In this document: positions 38,315 through 46,343 of the stretch, in pieces
Position numbering within the stretch: position 1 is the first letter of the stretch
Layout: each line of letters begins with the position of its first letter
Source of the DNA: Myxococcales bacterium
GTDB lineage: Bacteria; Myxococcota_A; Polyangia; Polyangiales; Polyangiaceae
NCBI GenBank assembly: GCA_004193285.1
Contig: SECP01000007.1
Location: 143,907 to 207,906, forward strand
Direction of reading: 5' to 3'
Length of the DNA stretch: 64,000 bases
Notes under the pieces: model-generated
Told to the model about the DNA's origin: nothing
What the model saw: the letters and a program-made list of their open reading frames with translations, nothing else
Databases searched by the model: none
Position numbers and translations under genes: made by a program

Positions 38315-38724
38315 GCGTTGGCGGCGATAGCGAGGACGGCACCATCTCCGCGATCAACACCACACCCCTCGTGGACGTGATGTTGGTGCTGCTAATCATC
38401 TTTCTGATCACGGTGCCGGTCGTCGTCGAGTCGACACCGGTGGAGCTCCCCAAAGAGAGCAACATTCCCACCCAAACCAAGCCCGAGAACGTCGTCCTCG
38501 TCGCTACCAAAGAGGGCCAAATCTACTGGAACCTCAAGCTCGTACCCAACTCGGACATTCTATTCGAGTCCCTCAAGCAGGTGGCGATGCAAGACCCCCA
38601 GCCCGAGGTGCACGTGCGGGGGGACGTCAATGCGCGCTACGAGCACGTAGGACGCATCGTGTACACCTGTCAGCGCGCGGGCATCACCAAGCTCGGGTTC
38701 ATCCTCGAACCCGGCGGTAGTTGA
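38305..38724 (+). CDS. exbD: ExbD/TolR family protein (first copy)
   Basis: A 139-residue single-pass inner-membrane protein. The helix TTPLVDVMLVLLIIFLIT contains the essential membrane aspartate that carries protons. The periplasmic domain (about residues 60-139) has the TolR-like fold, ending in RAGITKLGFILEPGG. AAAGGAGA lies upstream of the ATG. It acts with ExbB to energise TonB. It shares the same organisation as the next gene but is only partly similar in sequence, so the pair is an old duplication. Confidence 0.92.
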   Translation: MAMSVGGDSEDGTISAINTTPLVDVMLVLLIIFLITVPVVVESTPVELPKESNIPTQTKPENVVLVATKEGQIYWNLKLVPNSDILFESLKQVAMQDPQPEVHVRGDVNARYEHVGRIVYTCQRAGITKLGFILEPGGS

Positions 38725-38736
38725 AAGGAGATTCAG

Positions 38737-39165
38737 ATGGCGATGGACGTTCGCGCCCCGGATGACGACGAGGGCGAGATCATGTGTGAAATGAACACGA
38801 CGCCGCTCATCGACGTCATGCTCGTGCTCCTGATCATGCTCATCATCACGATTCCCATCCAAACCCACGCCGTGAAGCTCAACATGCCGTCGAGCAACAC
38901 CGCGAGCGCTCCGAGCGAACCGCCCAAGGTAGTGCAGATCGCGATCGGGGCGGACGGAAGTATCAAGTGGGATGGTGAGAGCGTACAAGGGCGCGAGGCG
39001 CTCGAAGCTCGGATCACCGAAGCCGCGCGTCTGAGTCCGCAGCCAGAGGTTCACCTCAGGCCGGATGGCGGCACTCTGTACGACGTCGTCGCCATGGTCA
39101 TGGCCTCGGCTCAGCGCCTTGGCTTGACGAAGATCGGCGTGACCGGGAGCGAGGCATTTCGCTGA
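38737..39165 (+). CDS. exbD: ExbD/TolR family protein (second copy)
   Basis: A 142-residue paralogue of the preceding gene, with the membrane segment TTPLIDVMLVLLIMLIIT and the conserved aspartate. The periplasmic domain ends in SAQRLGLTKIGVTGSEAF. GAAAGGAG precedes the ATG, and only 12 bp separate it from the first exbD. The tonB-exbB-exbD1-exbD2 order is the arrangement known from Xanthomonas, where the second ExbD has a specialised role. Confidence 0.92.
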   Translation: MAMDVRAPDDDEGEIMCEMNTTPLIDVMLVLLIMLIITIPIQTHAVKLNMPSSNTASAPSEPPKVVQIAIGADGSIKWDGESVQGREALEARITEAARLSPQPEVHLRPDGGTLYDVVAMVMASAQRLGLTKIGVTGSEAFR

Positions 39166-39250
39166 CAAACCCGAGTCGCAGCTCGCGCTCTTTGACCGTT
39201 GCTCCAGCCGCACCCTAGCCGCGCCGCGCCAGCTGCTGTAAGGGCAGGTC

Positions 39251-40051
39251 ATGAAGGTGGCGCCGTGGGTAGCGGTGGGGGCGGTCGCTCTAGGGCTCGC
39301 GTCGGCATGCGGCGGGGACTCGGACACGACCTGGGAAGGTGACTCTGCCGGGAGCAGCGGAACCGCCGGTGGTGCGCAGAACGGAGTGAGCGGCAAAGGT
39401 GGCAGCGCGGGCTTCGCGGGTACGCCGCTGAGCGGCAGCAGCGCGGGCGGGCGAGCGATGACGGGGGAAGGGGGCATGGCTCACTCGGGCGGTGCTGGCC
39501 GAGCGGCGGAGTCTGGCGGCGCCGGGGGAGAGGCAGCGGCGGGAAGTGCCGGGGGAGAGGCCGAAGCTGGAGGTGGCGGAGGTGCACCGCCCAGCGCGGG
39601 CGGAGCCGCAGGCTCGGGTTCGGCTGCCGGCGCGGGCGCTGGAGGCGCTGGAGGCGACGGAGGCGACGGTGGTGACGGTGGTGAAGGGCCCCTCGATTGC
39701 GAGCAAGAGGCTCCCGAGCCGACGCAGTTGCCCTCGTGCCAGCCGTCGGCGGCGGCCGAGCCGTGCAGCGCTTGTTTGAAGGACCGCTGCTGCTTGGAGT
39801 GGCAAGCGTGTTACGGCAAGGCGCCGAAGAGCGTCTGCGGCTACGGCGCCGCTCCTAATGCGCCTGGTCAGATGGACTGCGTCCGCGAGTGTTATCTGGA
39901 TGGCTACCCCGCCAGCGCGGACCCGGATGAGGTCCTGTTGACCTGTGCGGAGACCTGCGCGGGAGCCTGCGTCTACGTGGCCAAGGTCACGAACGAGCTG
40001 GTCGCCTGCGGGAGGTACGAGTGCGCGGACGAGTGCTTTCCCGTCCAATGA
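39251..40051 (+). CDS. Cys-rich lipoprotein with long Gly/Ala/Ser linker
   Basis: A 266-residue predicted lipoprotein. Signal peptide and lipobox LASAC are followed by about 130 residues of Gly, Ala and Ser with scattered charged residues. The C-terminal 115 residues contain about 16 cysteines in a compact domain (ACLKDRCCLEWQACYG and CAETCAGACVYVAKV). This architecture recurs in Sorangium-type genomes without a known function. It lies 85 bp after the Ton operon and may or may not belong to it. Confidence 0.65.
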   Translation: MKVAPWVAVGAVALGLASACGGDSDTTWEGDSAGSSGTAGGAQNGVSGKGGSAGFAGTPLSGSSAGGRAMTGEGGMAHSGGAGRAAESGGAGGEAAAGSAGGEAEAGGGGGAPPSAGGAAGSGSAAGAGAGGAGGDGGDGGDGGEGPLDCEQEAPEPTQLPSCQPSAAAEPCSACLKDRCCLEWQACYGKAPKSVCGYGAAPNAPGQMDCVRECYLDGYPASADPDEVLLTCAETCAGACVYVAKVTNELVACGRYECADECFPVQ

Positions 40052-40123
40052 CGGTCTCGTTCTAGCCCCGCGGCTCCTCACTCCCGGTAGCGGCGTGGGT
40101 GCACGGCGCGCTCCGAGCTGGCG

Positions 40124-40573
40124 CTAGCAAAACGGGTACAGCGGGCAGAGCGCCAGCTCCAGCTCGCTATCGAGCTGCGTAGGCTCCGGATGGGCGCCCA
40201 GGCACTGCGGATCCGTGCACTTCTTGGCCGCGTCCGCGATGCGCTTGGCCAGGGGCTTGATCTTGGTGGCGGCGGCCTCCACCTCCCGACAGTTGCTGGA
40301 GTCGGCCAAGGTGGCGGCGGCGCGGCCGAGCTTGCGCTTCAGGTGCTCGGCGGCCCACGGCCGATACGGCTCCGGCACGTCCTCCCACCGCACTTGGGCG
40401 CTGTCACGCTCGAGTCGCGCCTGCACCTCCGGGAGGGACGAGGGGCCGTACTTCGAGCCGTCCTTCGCGGTGCACTGCTTCGCGCCCTCCGCGCTGGGTT
40501 GCCGCGACGCGCACGCCGTCAGGAGACTCAAGCCGAGGAGCGCGGCGCGAACCGAATGAATCCGCCTTGGCAT
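40124..40573 (-). CDS. Small Cys-containing lipoprotein
   Basis: A 149-residue predicted lipoprotein with lipobox LLTAC. The mature part is helical, with four spaced cysteines (KQCTAKDG, SSNCREVE, KKCTDPQCLG, ALCPLYPFC). No family is recognised. ATG at 40573 is preceded in frame by a GTG. A plausible sigma-70-type promoter (40584-40613) lies immediately upstream and would leave a very short 5' leader. Confidence 0.55.
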   Translation of the reverse strand: MPRRIHSVRAALLGLSLLTACASRQPSAEGAKQCTAKDGSKYGPSSLPEVQARLERDSAQVRWEDVPEPYRPWAAEHLKRKLGRAAATLADSSNCREVEAAATKIKPLAKRIADAAKKCTDPQCLGAHPEPTQLDSELELALCPLYPFC

Positions 40574-40583
40574 CACGAAAGCG

Positions 40584-40613
40584 AGGATAGGGCTGCGCGC
40601 GCAAACCGGTCAA
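40584..40613 (-). promoter_or_regulatory. Candidate sigma-70-type promoter
   Basis: On the minus strand TTGACC (40608-40613) and TATCCT (40584-40589) are 18 bases apart. They match the vegetative -35 at five and the -10 at four of six positions. Transcription would begin about four bases before the ATG at 40573. Confidence 0.35.
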
Positions 40614-40671
40614 TGTGGGCTATCGCCGTACGGCGGCACCGGGCGCCGCCATGCGGTGACAGCCCCCGCGA

Positions 40672-41178
40672 TTACGGCTCTTGCATGTTGATCGGACCGA
40701 GGAAGTCACGCTTGCCGAGCGGCACGCCGTTGTGGCGCAGGAGCGCGTAGACGTGCGCGCTGTGGAAGAAGAAATTGGGCTGGGCGTGCTGCCAGAAGTA
40801 GTCCGCGCCGAGCATGAACTTCGGCTCCCAGCGCGCTTGCGTGACCTTGCGGGTCGCGGCGCCCTCGAAGTCCGCCGCGGTGAAGGTGGCAAGGTACGAA
40901 AGTACGCTCGCTACGCGCGCGCGAAGCTGCTCCAGCGTTTGCTCGTCGTCCGGGTGCTTGGGGGCTTCTTTACCCGAGAGACGAGCGGCGGCGAGCTTGG
41001 CGGTGTCGCACGCGGTTTGAACCTGGCGCGCCAGCGGGAACTGGTCCGGCGCGAGGCGGAGCGTGAGGTAGACGGAGGGGTCGAAAGACTTGGCGGTTGC
41101 GTGGGCGGCGGCGGCCTCCAACCACTTGTCGAGCTGAGTGAGCGTGCGCTGAATCTGGCCGAAAGCTTCGAAATACAT
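40672..41178 (-). CDS. DUF1993 family protein
   Basis: A 168-residue helical protein of the DUF1993 family, which has a DinB-like four-helix fold and no known activity. Characteristic parts are LTQLDKWLEAAAAHA, RLAPDQFPLARQVQ and the C-terminal NFFFHSAHVYALLRHNGVPLGKRDFLG. ATG at 41178 gives the usual N-terminus (MYFEAFGQIQRTL). A GTG at 41202 overlapping the stop of the gene before it (GTGA) is an alternative that would imply coupling. It is the last gene of the minus-strand chain beginning at 48177. Confidence 0.8.
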   Translation of the reverse strand: MYFEAFGQIQRTLTQLDKWLEAAAAHATAKSFDPSVYLTLRLAPDQFPLARQVQTACDTAKLAAARLSGKEAPKHPDDEQTLEQLRARVASVLSYLATFTAADFEGAATRKVTQARWEPKFMLGADYFWQHAQPNFFFHSAHVYALLRHNGVPLGKRDFLGPINMQEP

Positions 41179-41198
41179 GGGCGGCAACCTAGACCGGC

Positions 41199-41600
41199 TC
41201 ACTCGCCGAAGACAGCCGTTTTAAGCCGGCCGGATACGTTCCAGTCCACGAGCTCGTTGAAACCGCCGACGGGCGCGCCGGCAACGAAGACGATCGGCAA
41301 GTCGTCGTCCTCGCACCCGGCTTCGCGTGTGACGAAGGCGATGGTGGCGGCGTCACCGCTCACGTCCAGCGCTTGGAAGGGGATGCGCTCGGCCGTGAGC
41401 AGCTCGCGCACCCGGTCGATGAGGCGCTGGTTGCGGTCCCGCTCGAAGTACATGACGACGGGCGCGGGCTCGCGCTGCTTGGTCGTGACCTTTGCAGTAG
41501 TCGGAGCTGCGGCTGCTTCGCGCCGTAAAGGCACGACGGAGCTGGCAAGCTTTTCACCGAGGACGTCTTCGAGCTTGGCGCGGAGGCGGCGGAGTAACAC
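41199..41600 (-). CDS. Glutaredoxin-fold protein lacking the active-site cysteines
   Basis: A 133-residue protein. The C-terminal 80 residues fit a glutaredoxin fold: VVMYFERDRNQRLIDRVRE, then FQALDVSGD, then DDLPIVFVAGAPVGGFNELV, which retains a cis-Pro-like and GG motif. Where glutaredoxins have C-P-x-C the sequence is E-R-D-R-N, so redox catalysis through that site is not possible. The N-terminal 45 residues are helical and basic. It may be a binding or regulatory version. The GTG start at 41600 has a weak ribosome-binding site. Confidence 0.65.
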   Translation of the reverse strand: MLLRRLRAKLEDVLGEKLASSVVPLRREAAAAPTTAKVTTKQREPAPVVMYFERDRNQRLIDRVRELLTAERIPFQALDVSGDAATIAFVTREAGCEDDDLPIVFVAGAPVGGFNELVDWNVSGRLKTAVFGE

Positions 41601-41617
41601 GCCGACGTTTTACACCA

Positions 41618-42457
41618 CTATTCGTCTCTGGCGCACCGAAAGCCGGCGACGAGCATGCGCCAGCCTTCCGGGTGGTGAACGCGGTTGGAGGCGCGAAGAC
41701 CTTGCGCGTCGTAGTTGAACGCGCCCCCGCGCAGGACGCGCTCGCACTCGAACGGGATCGGATTGCGGCCGGTGAAGCCTTGCTGCTTCATTTGGCGCAG
41801 GTGATCTTGCGTCGCCTTGATCTCGTCGCAAGAGCCGGGAACGCCCCGCGCGGCGCCGGGCCGCCGGTAAGCGTAGGGGTCGTAGAGGTCTTCCGCCCAC
41901 TCCCAGACGTTGCCGGTGAGGTCTTGGTGGCCGTACGGCCCGGCGCCGGCGGGGTGTGAGCCGACGGGGCTGGTGGTGGCACCTTTGGCCCCGGGCTTGC
42001 GGCCGTAGCAAGCGAGGTCTGGGGTCGGTTTTTGATTGCCCCAGGCGAAGGAGCGGCCGTCGTCGCCGCGCGCGGCGCGCTCCCACTCCGCCTCGCGCGG
42101 AAGCCGCTTGCCGCGAAACGCACAGTAGGAGCGCGCGTCCGAATGCGAGACGCCGACGACCGGCTGCTCGTCGCCGCGGAAACCTTCCTCCGGGCCCGCG
42201 CCGAAGCGACGCGCCACGTCGTCTCGGAAGGGCGCGCACTTTCCCGCGCGCACGCACTCCAAGTAGCGAGCGTTCGTGACCTCCGTGCGATCCAACCAGA
42301 ATGACTCGACCGTGACCTCGTGCGCGGGCTGCTCGTCGGATTCGCCGACGCCATTGGCTCCCATGATGAAGGTGCCGCCGGGGACGCGAAGCATGTCCGC
42401 GGGGGCGGGCTCGGCCCCGCCGAGCAGCAGTAGGGCGAGTAGGGCCAGCCGCTTCAT
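41618..42457 (-). CDS. SUMF1/FGE-fold secreted protein (non-catalytic type)
   Basis: A 279-residue protein with a short signal peptide (LALLALLLLGGAEPAPA) and a full formylglycine-generating-enzyme-like domain. Its landmarks are PGGTFIMGANG, FWLDRTEVTNARYLECV, KRLPREAEWERAARG, LTGNVWEWAEDLYDP and RVLRGGAFNYD. The paired cysteines that make true FGE an oxidase are absent from the C-terminal RGG...GFRC region, so it is probably a binding-type member. ATG at 42457 overlaps the stop of the preceding OmpA-like gene (ATGA), giving tight coupling. A periplasmic location is likely. Confidence 0.85.
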   Translation of the reverse strand: MKRLALLALLLLGGAEPAPADMLRVPGGTFIMGANGVGESDEQPAHEVTVESFWLDRTEVTNARYLECVRAGKCAPFRDDVARRFGAGPEEGFRGDEQPVVGVSHSDARSYCAFRGKRLPREAEWERAARGDDGRSFAWGNQKPTPDLACYGRKPGAKGATTSPVGSHPAGAGPYGHQDLTGNVWEWAEDLYDPYAYRRPGAARGVPGSCDEIKATQDHLRQMKQQGFTGRNPIPFECERVLRGGAFNYDAQGLRASNRVHHPEGWRMLVAGFRCARDE

Positions 42458-43269
42458 GGCTTGGGTGACGCTTCGAGCAAGACCGAGAAGCCGACCTTGC
42501 GATCGGCAGGGTCGCCGTCTTCCGGACGCGAGCCATTGCCGAACACCTTGGCCGTGACGCCCACCGTCAGCAGGCGCGTCGAATCCACCCCGTGCGTGCC
42601 GAGCAGGTCACGCACCGCTTTGGCGCGTGTCTCCGCCAGCGCGGGCGGCTCGCCCATCGAGATCTGGCCGACCACGCCCAAGCACTCGATGCTGGGCTTG
42701 GATTTCAGCAGCTGCGCGACCTCCGCCGTCACGCTCTGCGCGTCCGGCGGTAGCTCCGCCGAGTTCACCGCGAACTGCAAGCGCTGGCTGACGAAGGTTT
42801 GCGTGGTCTGGCCTCCCTGCAGTTTGTCTTGCGTGCTGGTGGCCTCGATTTGAGCGCAGCCGGTGACGGGCGGCGCCGCCGCCGTGCGCGTGGCCGCCTC
42901 CGCGTCGAAATCAGCGAGCGCGACCGTGACGCTGGGCGCGACGCAGGCCCCGGCAGTCGGCGTTTCCGTGCGGCAAGCCACGCGGGGGTGCGCCTCCAAG
43001 TAGTCGTAGAGCGGCAGCTCGTGCTGCGCCTTGGCCCACGTCTTCTTCGCGAGCGCGCCGGGGGTGTAGCCCGGGTGCCGATCGTTCGGCACGGGACGGT
43101 ACACCGCCTCCAGCACGACGTGCGGTGTCGGAAACTCCGCGTCTTCTACCTTGGTGATACTGGCGAGCTGGCACTCGCCCTCCCAGCTCTCGACCTGACA
43201 ACGCGCGGGCGAGCTGCTGGCGCAGGCCCAGCTCGCAAAAGCGACGAAGAGGCATCCAGCGGCGCGCAT
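42454..43269 (-). CDS. OmpA-like domain lipoprotein
   Basis: A 271-residue predicted outer-membrane-associated protein. The signal peptide ends near FASWACASS, a possible lipobox. The N-terminal 150 residues are of unknown fold. The C-terminal 120 residues resemble an OmpA/MotB peptidoglycan-binding domain: LQFAVNSAELPPDAQSVTAE and PPALAETRAKAVRDLLGTHG, followed by VDSTRLLTVGVTAKVFG. It may tether the outer membrane to peptidoglycan. It is coupled to the SUMF1-fold gene by a 4-bp overlap. Confidence 0.75.
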   Translation of the reverse strand: MRAAGCLFVAFASWACASSSPARCQVESWEGECQLASITKVEDAEFPTPHVVLEAVYRPVPNDRHPGYTPGALAKKTWAKAQHELPLYDYLEAHPRVACRTETPTAGACVAPSVTVALADFDAEAATRTAAAPPVTGCAQIEATSTQDKLQGGQTTQTFVSQRLQFAVNSAELPPDAQSVTAEVAQLLKSKPSIECLGVVGQISMGEPPALAETRAKAVRDLLGTHGVDSTRLLTVGVTAKVFGNGSRPEDGDPADRKVGFSVLLEASPKP

Positions 43270-43301
43270 GGCCTCAGCTTACCACTTCCGCCGCCGCGGC
43301 T

Positions 43302-44114
43302 TCAGTTCGCGGGGAGCTCGATCGTGGTCGGCGCGTCGTCCAGAGGTGCCGAAGCGCCGCCGACGCCGCGGGCCGGCGAACCCTTGGCCGGAGCGTCCGA
43401 ACCGACTTCCAGCTCCGTGAACGGGGCAGTTCGCACCTGCCCAGGATTGCCGATTTTACAGCGACCCTTGCCTTCCAGAGCGCGGCCGTACGGCAGCTTC
43501 CTCGAGGTGGGCGCCACGTAGACTTGGCCGTCACCGACGGGCTTCGGAATGACCGCGCCGGTCGTCAACGGGCGCCCGCCATGCGCGGCCTCCACGAACA
43601 CGATGACGTCGTTGCCCGAGAGCCGATAACCCCAGTACGAGGCCCCCAGGCTCTTCTTCGGTTCATCCTTGCAGGTTAGACCGTCGGACGACAGCGCGAT
43701 GGTGAGCTGCGTCGTCTCGTCGAGGTCCGGTGGCACCGCGGTCCACGCCATGCCGCCGTTTCGAGAGCCGCCGAGCGCGACCGCGAGGCACTCGCAGCTG
43801 GCGCTGCCCTTGCCCGGCCGCAGCTTCAAGTCGTGCCGCGCGCCCAGCAGCACCCGCCCCGCGGCGAGCGTCGAGGCGTTCGTCGCGCTCGCGCTGCCGA
43901 GGCTCGCGGAGTTGCCGTTGGGGGCGAGGGCGGAGCGGCTCATCTCGCCTTCGCCCTCGGCCTGGCCGCTAGCTTCGGCTTCGGCGCGCGCTCGCGCGCC
44001 TTCGCCGTTGGCGCTCGCGTCACCCTCCGCGCTAGCGTTGACGGAGGCTTGGCAGCCCAAAATAACGCTGAAAAACAGCGTCAGCACTCCGCCCGCGCGA
44101 GCTCTCGCTTTCAC
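43302..44114 (-). CDS. Hypothetical lipoprotein with Ala/Glu/Gly-rich N-terminus
   Basis: A 270-residue predicted lipoprotein. The open frame reaches 44216, but the first sensible start is GTG at 44114, giving signal peptide VLTLFFSVILGC with lipobox ILGC and avoiding overlap with the gene ending at 44161. After a 40-residue Ala/Glu/Gly/Ser stretch the remaining 200 residues are beta-rich with three or four cysteines and no recognised domain. It lies 46 bp downstream of the GH5-like gene and 32 bp upstream of the OmpA-like gene, so it is probably co-transcribed. Confidence 0.6.
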   Translation of the reverse strand: MKARARAGGVLTLFFSVILGCQASVNASAEGDASANGEGARARAEAEASGQAEGEGEMSRSALAPNGNSASLGSASATNASTLAAGRVLLGARHDLKLRPGKGSASCECLAVALGGSRNGGMAWTAVPPDLDETTQLTIALSSDGLTCKDEPKKSLGASYWGYRLSGNDVIVFVEAAHGGRPLTTGAVIPKPVGDGQVYVAPTSRKLPYGRALEGKGRCKIGNPGQVRTAPFTELEVGSDAPAKGSPARGVGGASAPLDDAPTTIELPAN

Positions 44115-44160
44115 GGCTGAAATCGTGGCACCAATCCCCGAAGCCGGGCAAGTCCTCAGG

Positions 44161-45321
44161 CTACCAGGGGGCGCTGGCCAGCACGCCGGCGGGCTGCAGC
44201 AGCGGGTCCTCGGCACGGGCGTCGAACTCCTCGGAGGCGCCGCTCCAGCCCGGCTGGTACGCCCAAAAGAGCGCGCCGTTGAGCCCCACGCTGTTCCACT
44301 CGGCCATGCGACCGCGCGCTCGAGCGGCGCGGTTCTCCAGCGCCTCGGCGCTGCTTTCGCTCACGCGGAACGCGCCTTCGCCGACCACCGCCGGCTTGTC
44401 GACTTGCGCCAGCGCCTCCAGCAGGTCGGCGCGCAAAGGCTCCTCTGGCTCGCTGAAATCGTAGTCGTCTATGTCCACGAAATCCACGACCGGCAGTCGC
44501 TGCAGCTCCACGTACGCGGGGGTCGCGTCCCAAAACGCATCCAGCGAGACGAGCTGGTTCGGGGCCACGCCGTGGAGCAGTTGCCCGATCTCCGTCACGA
44601 AGGCGCTGAGGGTCTGCGACTCCACGCCGCCCAAGCTTTGCAGCATCGTGTAGCCGAGCACGGTGGGCTCGTCGCGGTACCGGCGCGCGACCGCTTCTAC
44701 GTAGTCTCGGTACGAACGCGGGTACTCGCCGTCGGGGCTGCGAAAGCCACCTGCGTACCAGGCGTCGTCGCGTCGCACGCCCTGGGTGCATTCTCCGCCC
44801 GCGTGATCGAGCGTGAGCAGGACCCGGACGCCCGCGCGCCGCGCGGCGCGTATGGCCGAGTCCAGCAGGGTGAAGTCTTCACCGCTAGGACCGGCCGCGC
44901 TTTGAAAGGCGTAGAAGCGAGCGACTTTGCTGTCCGAGGCGACGAGACCATCGTAAGCCTGGGTGATCCAGGCCTCGCGCTGCTCGGGCTTGATCATCGA
45001 GCAAGAGGTTGCGGGCAGGAGCGCCCAGCTGGAGACGCCGACGAAGCGAAAAGGGGCGCCGTTGAGGAAAAAGCTGCGCTCCACGCGGCGCACGAATGGG
45101 TCGCCGCCGCGGCACTGGCCGGGCTGGCAGCTCGCATCCGTGCTCAGGCAGCCGCGCTCGTTCGGCTGGAAAGAGCAGCCGCGCGCGGCGCTGCCGTCGC
45201 ACTCCGCTTCGCTCACCAGCGCGAGGCACGGATCGGCGCGCTGCACTCGCTCGAGCAGCTCCAAGTCTTCGCGACCGCAGCCAAGCAGCGAGAGCGAGAC
45301 CGCGGCGACACCGGCCCTCAC
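44161..45321 (-). CDS. GH5-like lipoprotein, possibly catalytically impaired
   Basis: A 386-residue predicted lipoprotein (lipobox LLGC). A small Cys-rich region (CLALVSEAECDGSAARGC, about residues 35-75) precedes a TIM-barrel resembling family 5 glycosidases and mannanases. NGAPFRFVGVSSWALLPA and AARRAGVRVLLTLDHAGG are typical early barrel strands. In strand 4, where the acid/base Asn-Glu is expected, the sequence reads GYTMLQSLGG. A glutamate consistent with the nucleophile remains in PAVVGEGAF. GTG at 45321 overlaps the upstream stop (GTGA). It is either a binding protein or a divergent enzyme. Confidence 0.65.
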   Translation of the reverse strand: MRAGVAAVSLSLLGCGREDLELLERVQRADPCLALVSEAECDGSAARGCSFQPNERGCLSTDASCQPGQCRGGDPFVRRVERSFFLNGAPFRFVGVSSWALLPATSCSMIKPEQREAWITQAYDGLVASDSKVARFYAFQSAAGPSGEDFTLLDSAIRAARRAGVRVLLTLDHAGGECTQGVRRDDAWYAGGFRSPDGEYPRSYRDYVEAVARRYRDEPTVLGYTMLQSLGGVESQTLSAFVTEIGQLLHGVAPNQLVSLDAFWDATPAYVELQRLPVVDFVDIDDYDFSEPEEPLRADLLEALAQVDKPAVVGEGAFRVSESSAEALENRAARARGRMAEWNSVGLNGALFWAYQPGWSGASEEFDARAEDPLLQPAGVLASAPW

Positions 45322-46343
45322 AGCTCCACCTCCAGGCCCGTCGCACACCAGAGCCAAGGGCGCCCCCATAGCTTCAGCTCTCTACCGTCCGCCTGAAGCG
45401 AGAGGGTGCGTGTCGCGAAGCCGAGCGCGGGGCGGAGCGCCCACCACAGCTGTTTGTGAATGCGGATCTTGGAGTCGATGCCCACGGTGAAGGCGGGGCT
45501 CCACACGAAATGTGACGCGCCCCGGTACCCCGCGTCCGCGGCGAAGCCGGAAGCGGTCAGGCCCAGCAGGGTGAAGGTTGCGTCGATGCCCAGCGCGACT
45601 CGGCTCGCTTCACGGCGCGGCAGGAGCAGCAGCTTGGGACCGACGCTCAACCAGCGCGCGGTCGATTCGATGCGCCCGACTCCAGCGCTGCGCTCGCCGG
45701 GTGTCAGCTGGCTACCCACGGTGACCCCCAACTCCAACGCTCCCAGCACGCGAGCGCCGAACGTGCCTTGCAAGAGCGGCGCGGCCGAGAGCCCGGGCGC
45801 GATCAGGACGCCCCCTTCCACGCCCAGGCGTAAACGGCGCTCCGGCCGGCGCAGCGTCTCCGGAGCGCTCGCGATCCGGGCCGCGGCGGGAGGGGGTGGC
45901 AGCTCGCCGCGCGGCGGGTGCGGCGCTTCGATCTCCATCAAGCTGGCCCGTAAAAGCTCGGAGGCGCGCAGCGCGACCAGCTCGCGCGTGGTCGGATCTT
46001 CCAAGGACCGACCCAGCACCTCGCGGCGCAGCGTCTTGCCCGTCACGCGGTCCAGCACCGTGATCTCGACGTTGCCCTCCGCAGTCGGGCCGATGCCGAT
46101 GGCCGCGAAGGCGCTGGCTTGCCGCGCGGCAATCGCCAGCTCCGCTGGATTCGGCTCGCGCGTCTGCGCTTCGACCGAGAAGCCGAGCGTCTCCAGCTCG
46201 GCCGAGACGCGCGTTGCGAGCGCTACCGCGCGCTCGTCCACCACGAGCAGGATGTGCCCCGCCGAAGGCGCCTCGGCGTGCGCCGCACCGCTGACCAGGG
46301 GCCACAGCGCCGCTAGCCAGATCACGAGACGAAGGCGCCTCAC
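45318..46343 (-). CDS. Periplasmic domain plus beta-barrel-like outer-membrane protein
   Basis: A 341-residue exported protein. The signal peptide (RLVIWLAALWPLVSGAAHA) is followed by an alpha/beta domain (about residues 25-140: HILLVVDERAVALATRVSAE, then IGIGPTAEGNVEITVLDRVT) that resembles TolB-N-like sugar-nucleotide-independent sensor domains only loosely. The C-terminal 200 residues have alternating hydrophobic strands ending in an aromatic-rich strand (WGRPWLWCATGLEVEL), as in small outer-membrane barrels. GTG at 46343 overlaps the FecR stop (GTGA). The function is unknown. Confidence 0.6.
   Translation of the reverse strand: MRRLRLVIWLAALWPLVSGAAHAEAPSAGHILLVVDERAVALATRVSAELETLGFSVEAQTREPNPAELAIAARQASAFAAIGIGPTAEGNVEITVLDRVTGKTLRREVLGRSLEDPTTRELVALRASELLRASLMEIEAPHPPRGELPPPPAAARIASAPETLRRPERRLRLGVEGGVLIAPGLSAAPLLQGTFGARVLGALELGVTVGSQLTPGERSAGVGRIESTARWLSVGPKLLLLPRREASRVALGIDATFTLLGLTASGFAADAGYRGASHFVWSPAFTVGIDSKIRIHKQLWWALRPALGFATRTLSLQADGRELKLWGRPWLWCATGLEVEL

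Noticed and set aside
44115..44216. N-terminal extension of the lipoprotein ending at 43302
   Set aside because: It would overlap the GH5-like gene and would bury the signal peptide; GTG 44114 fits the lipobox.
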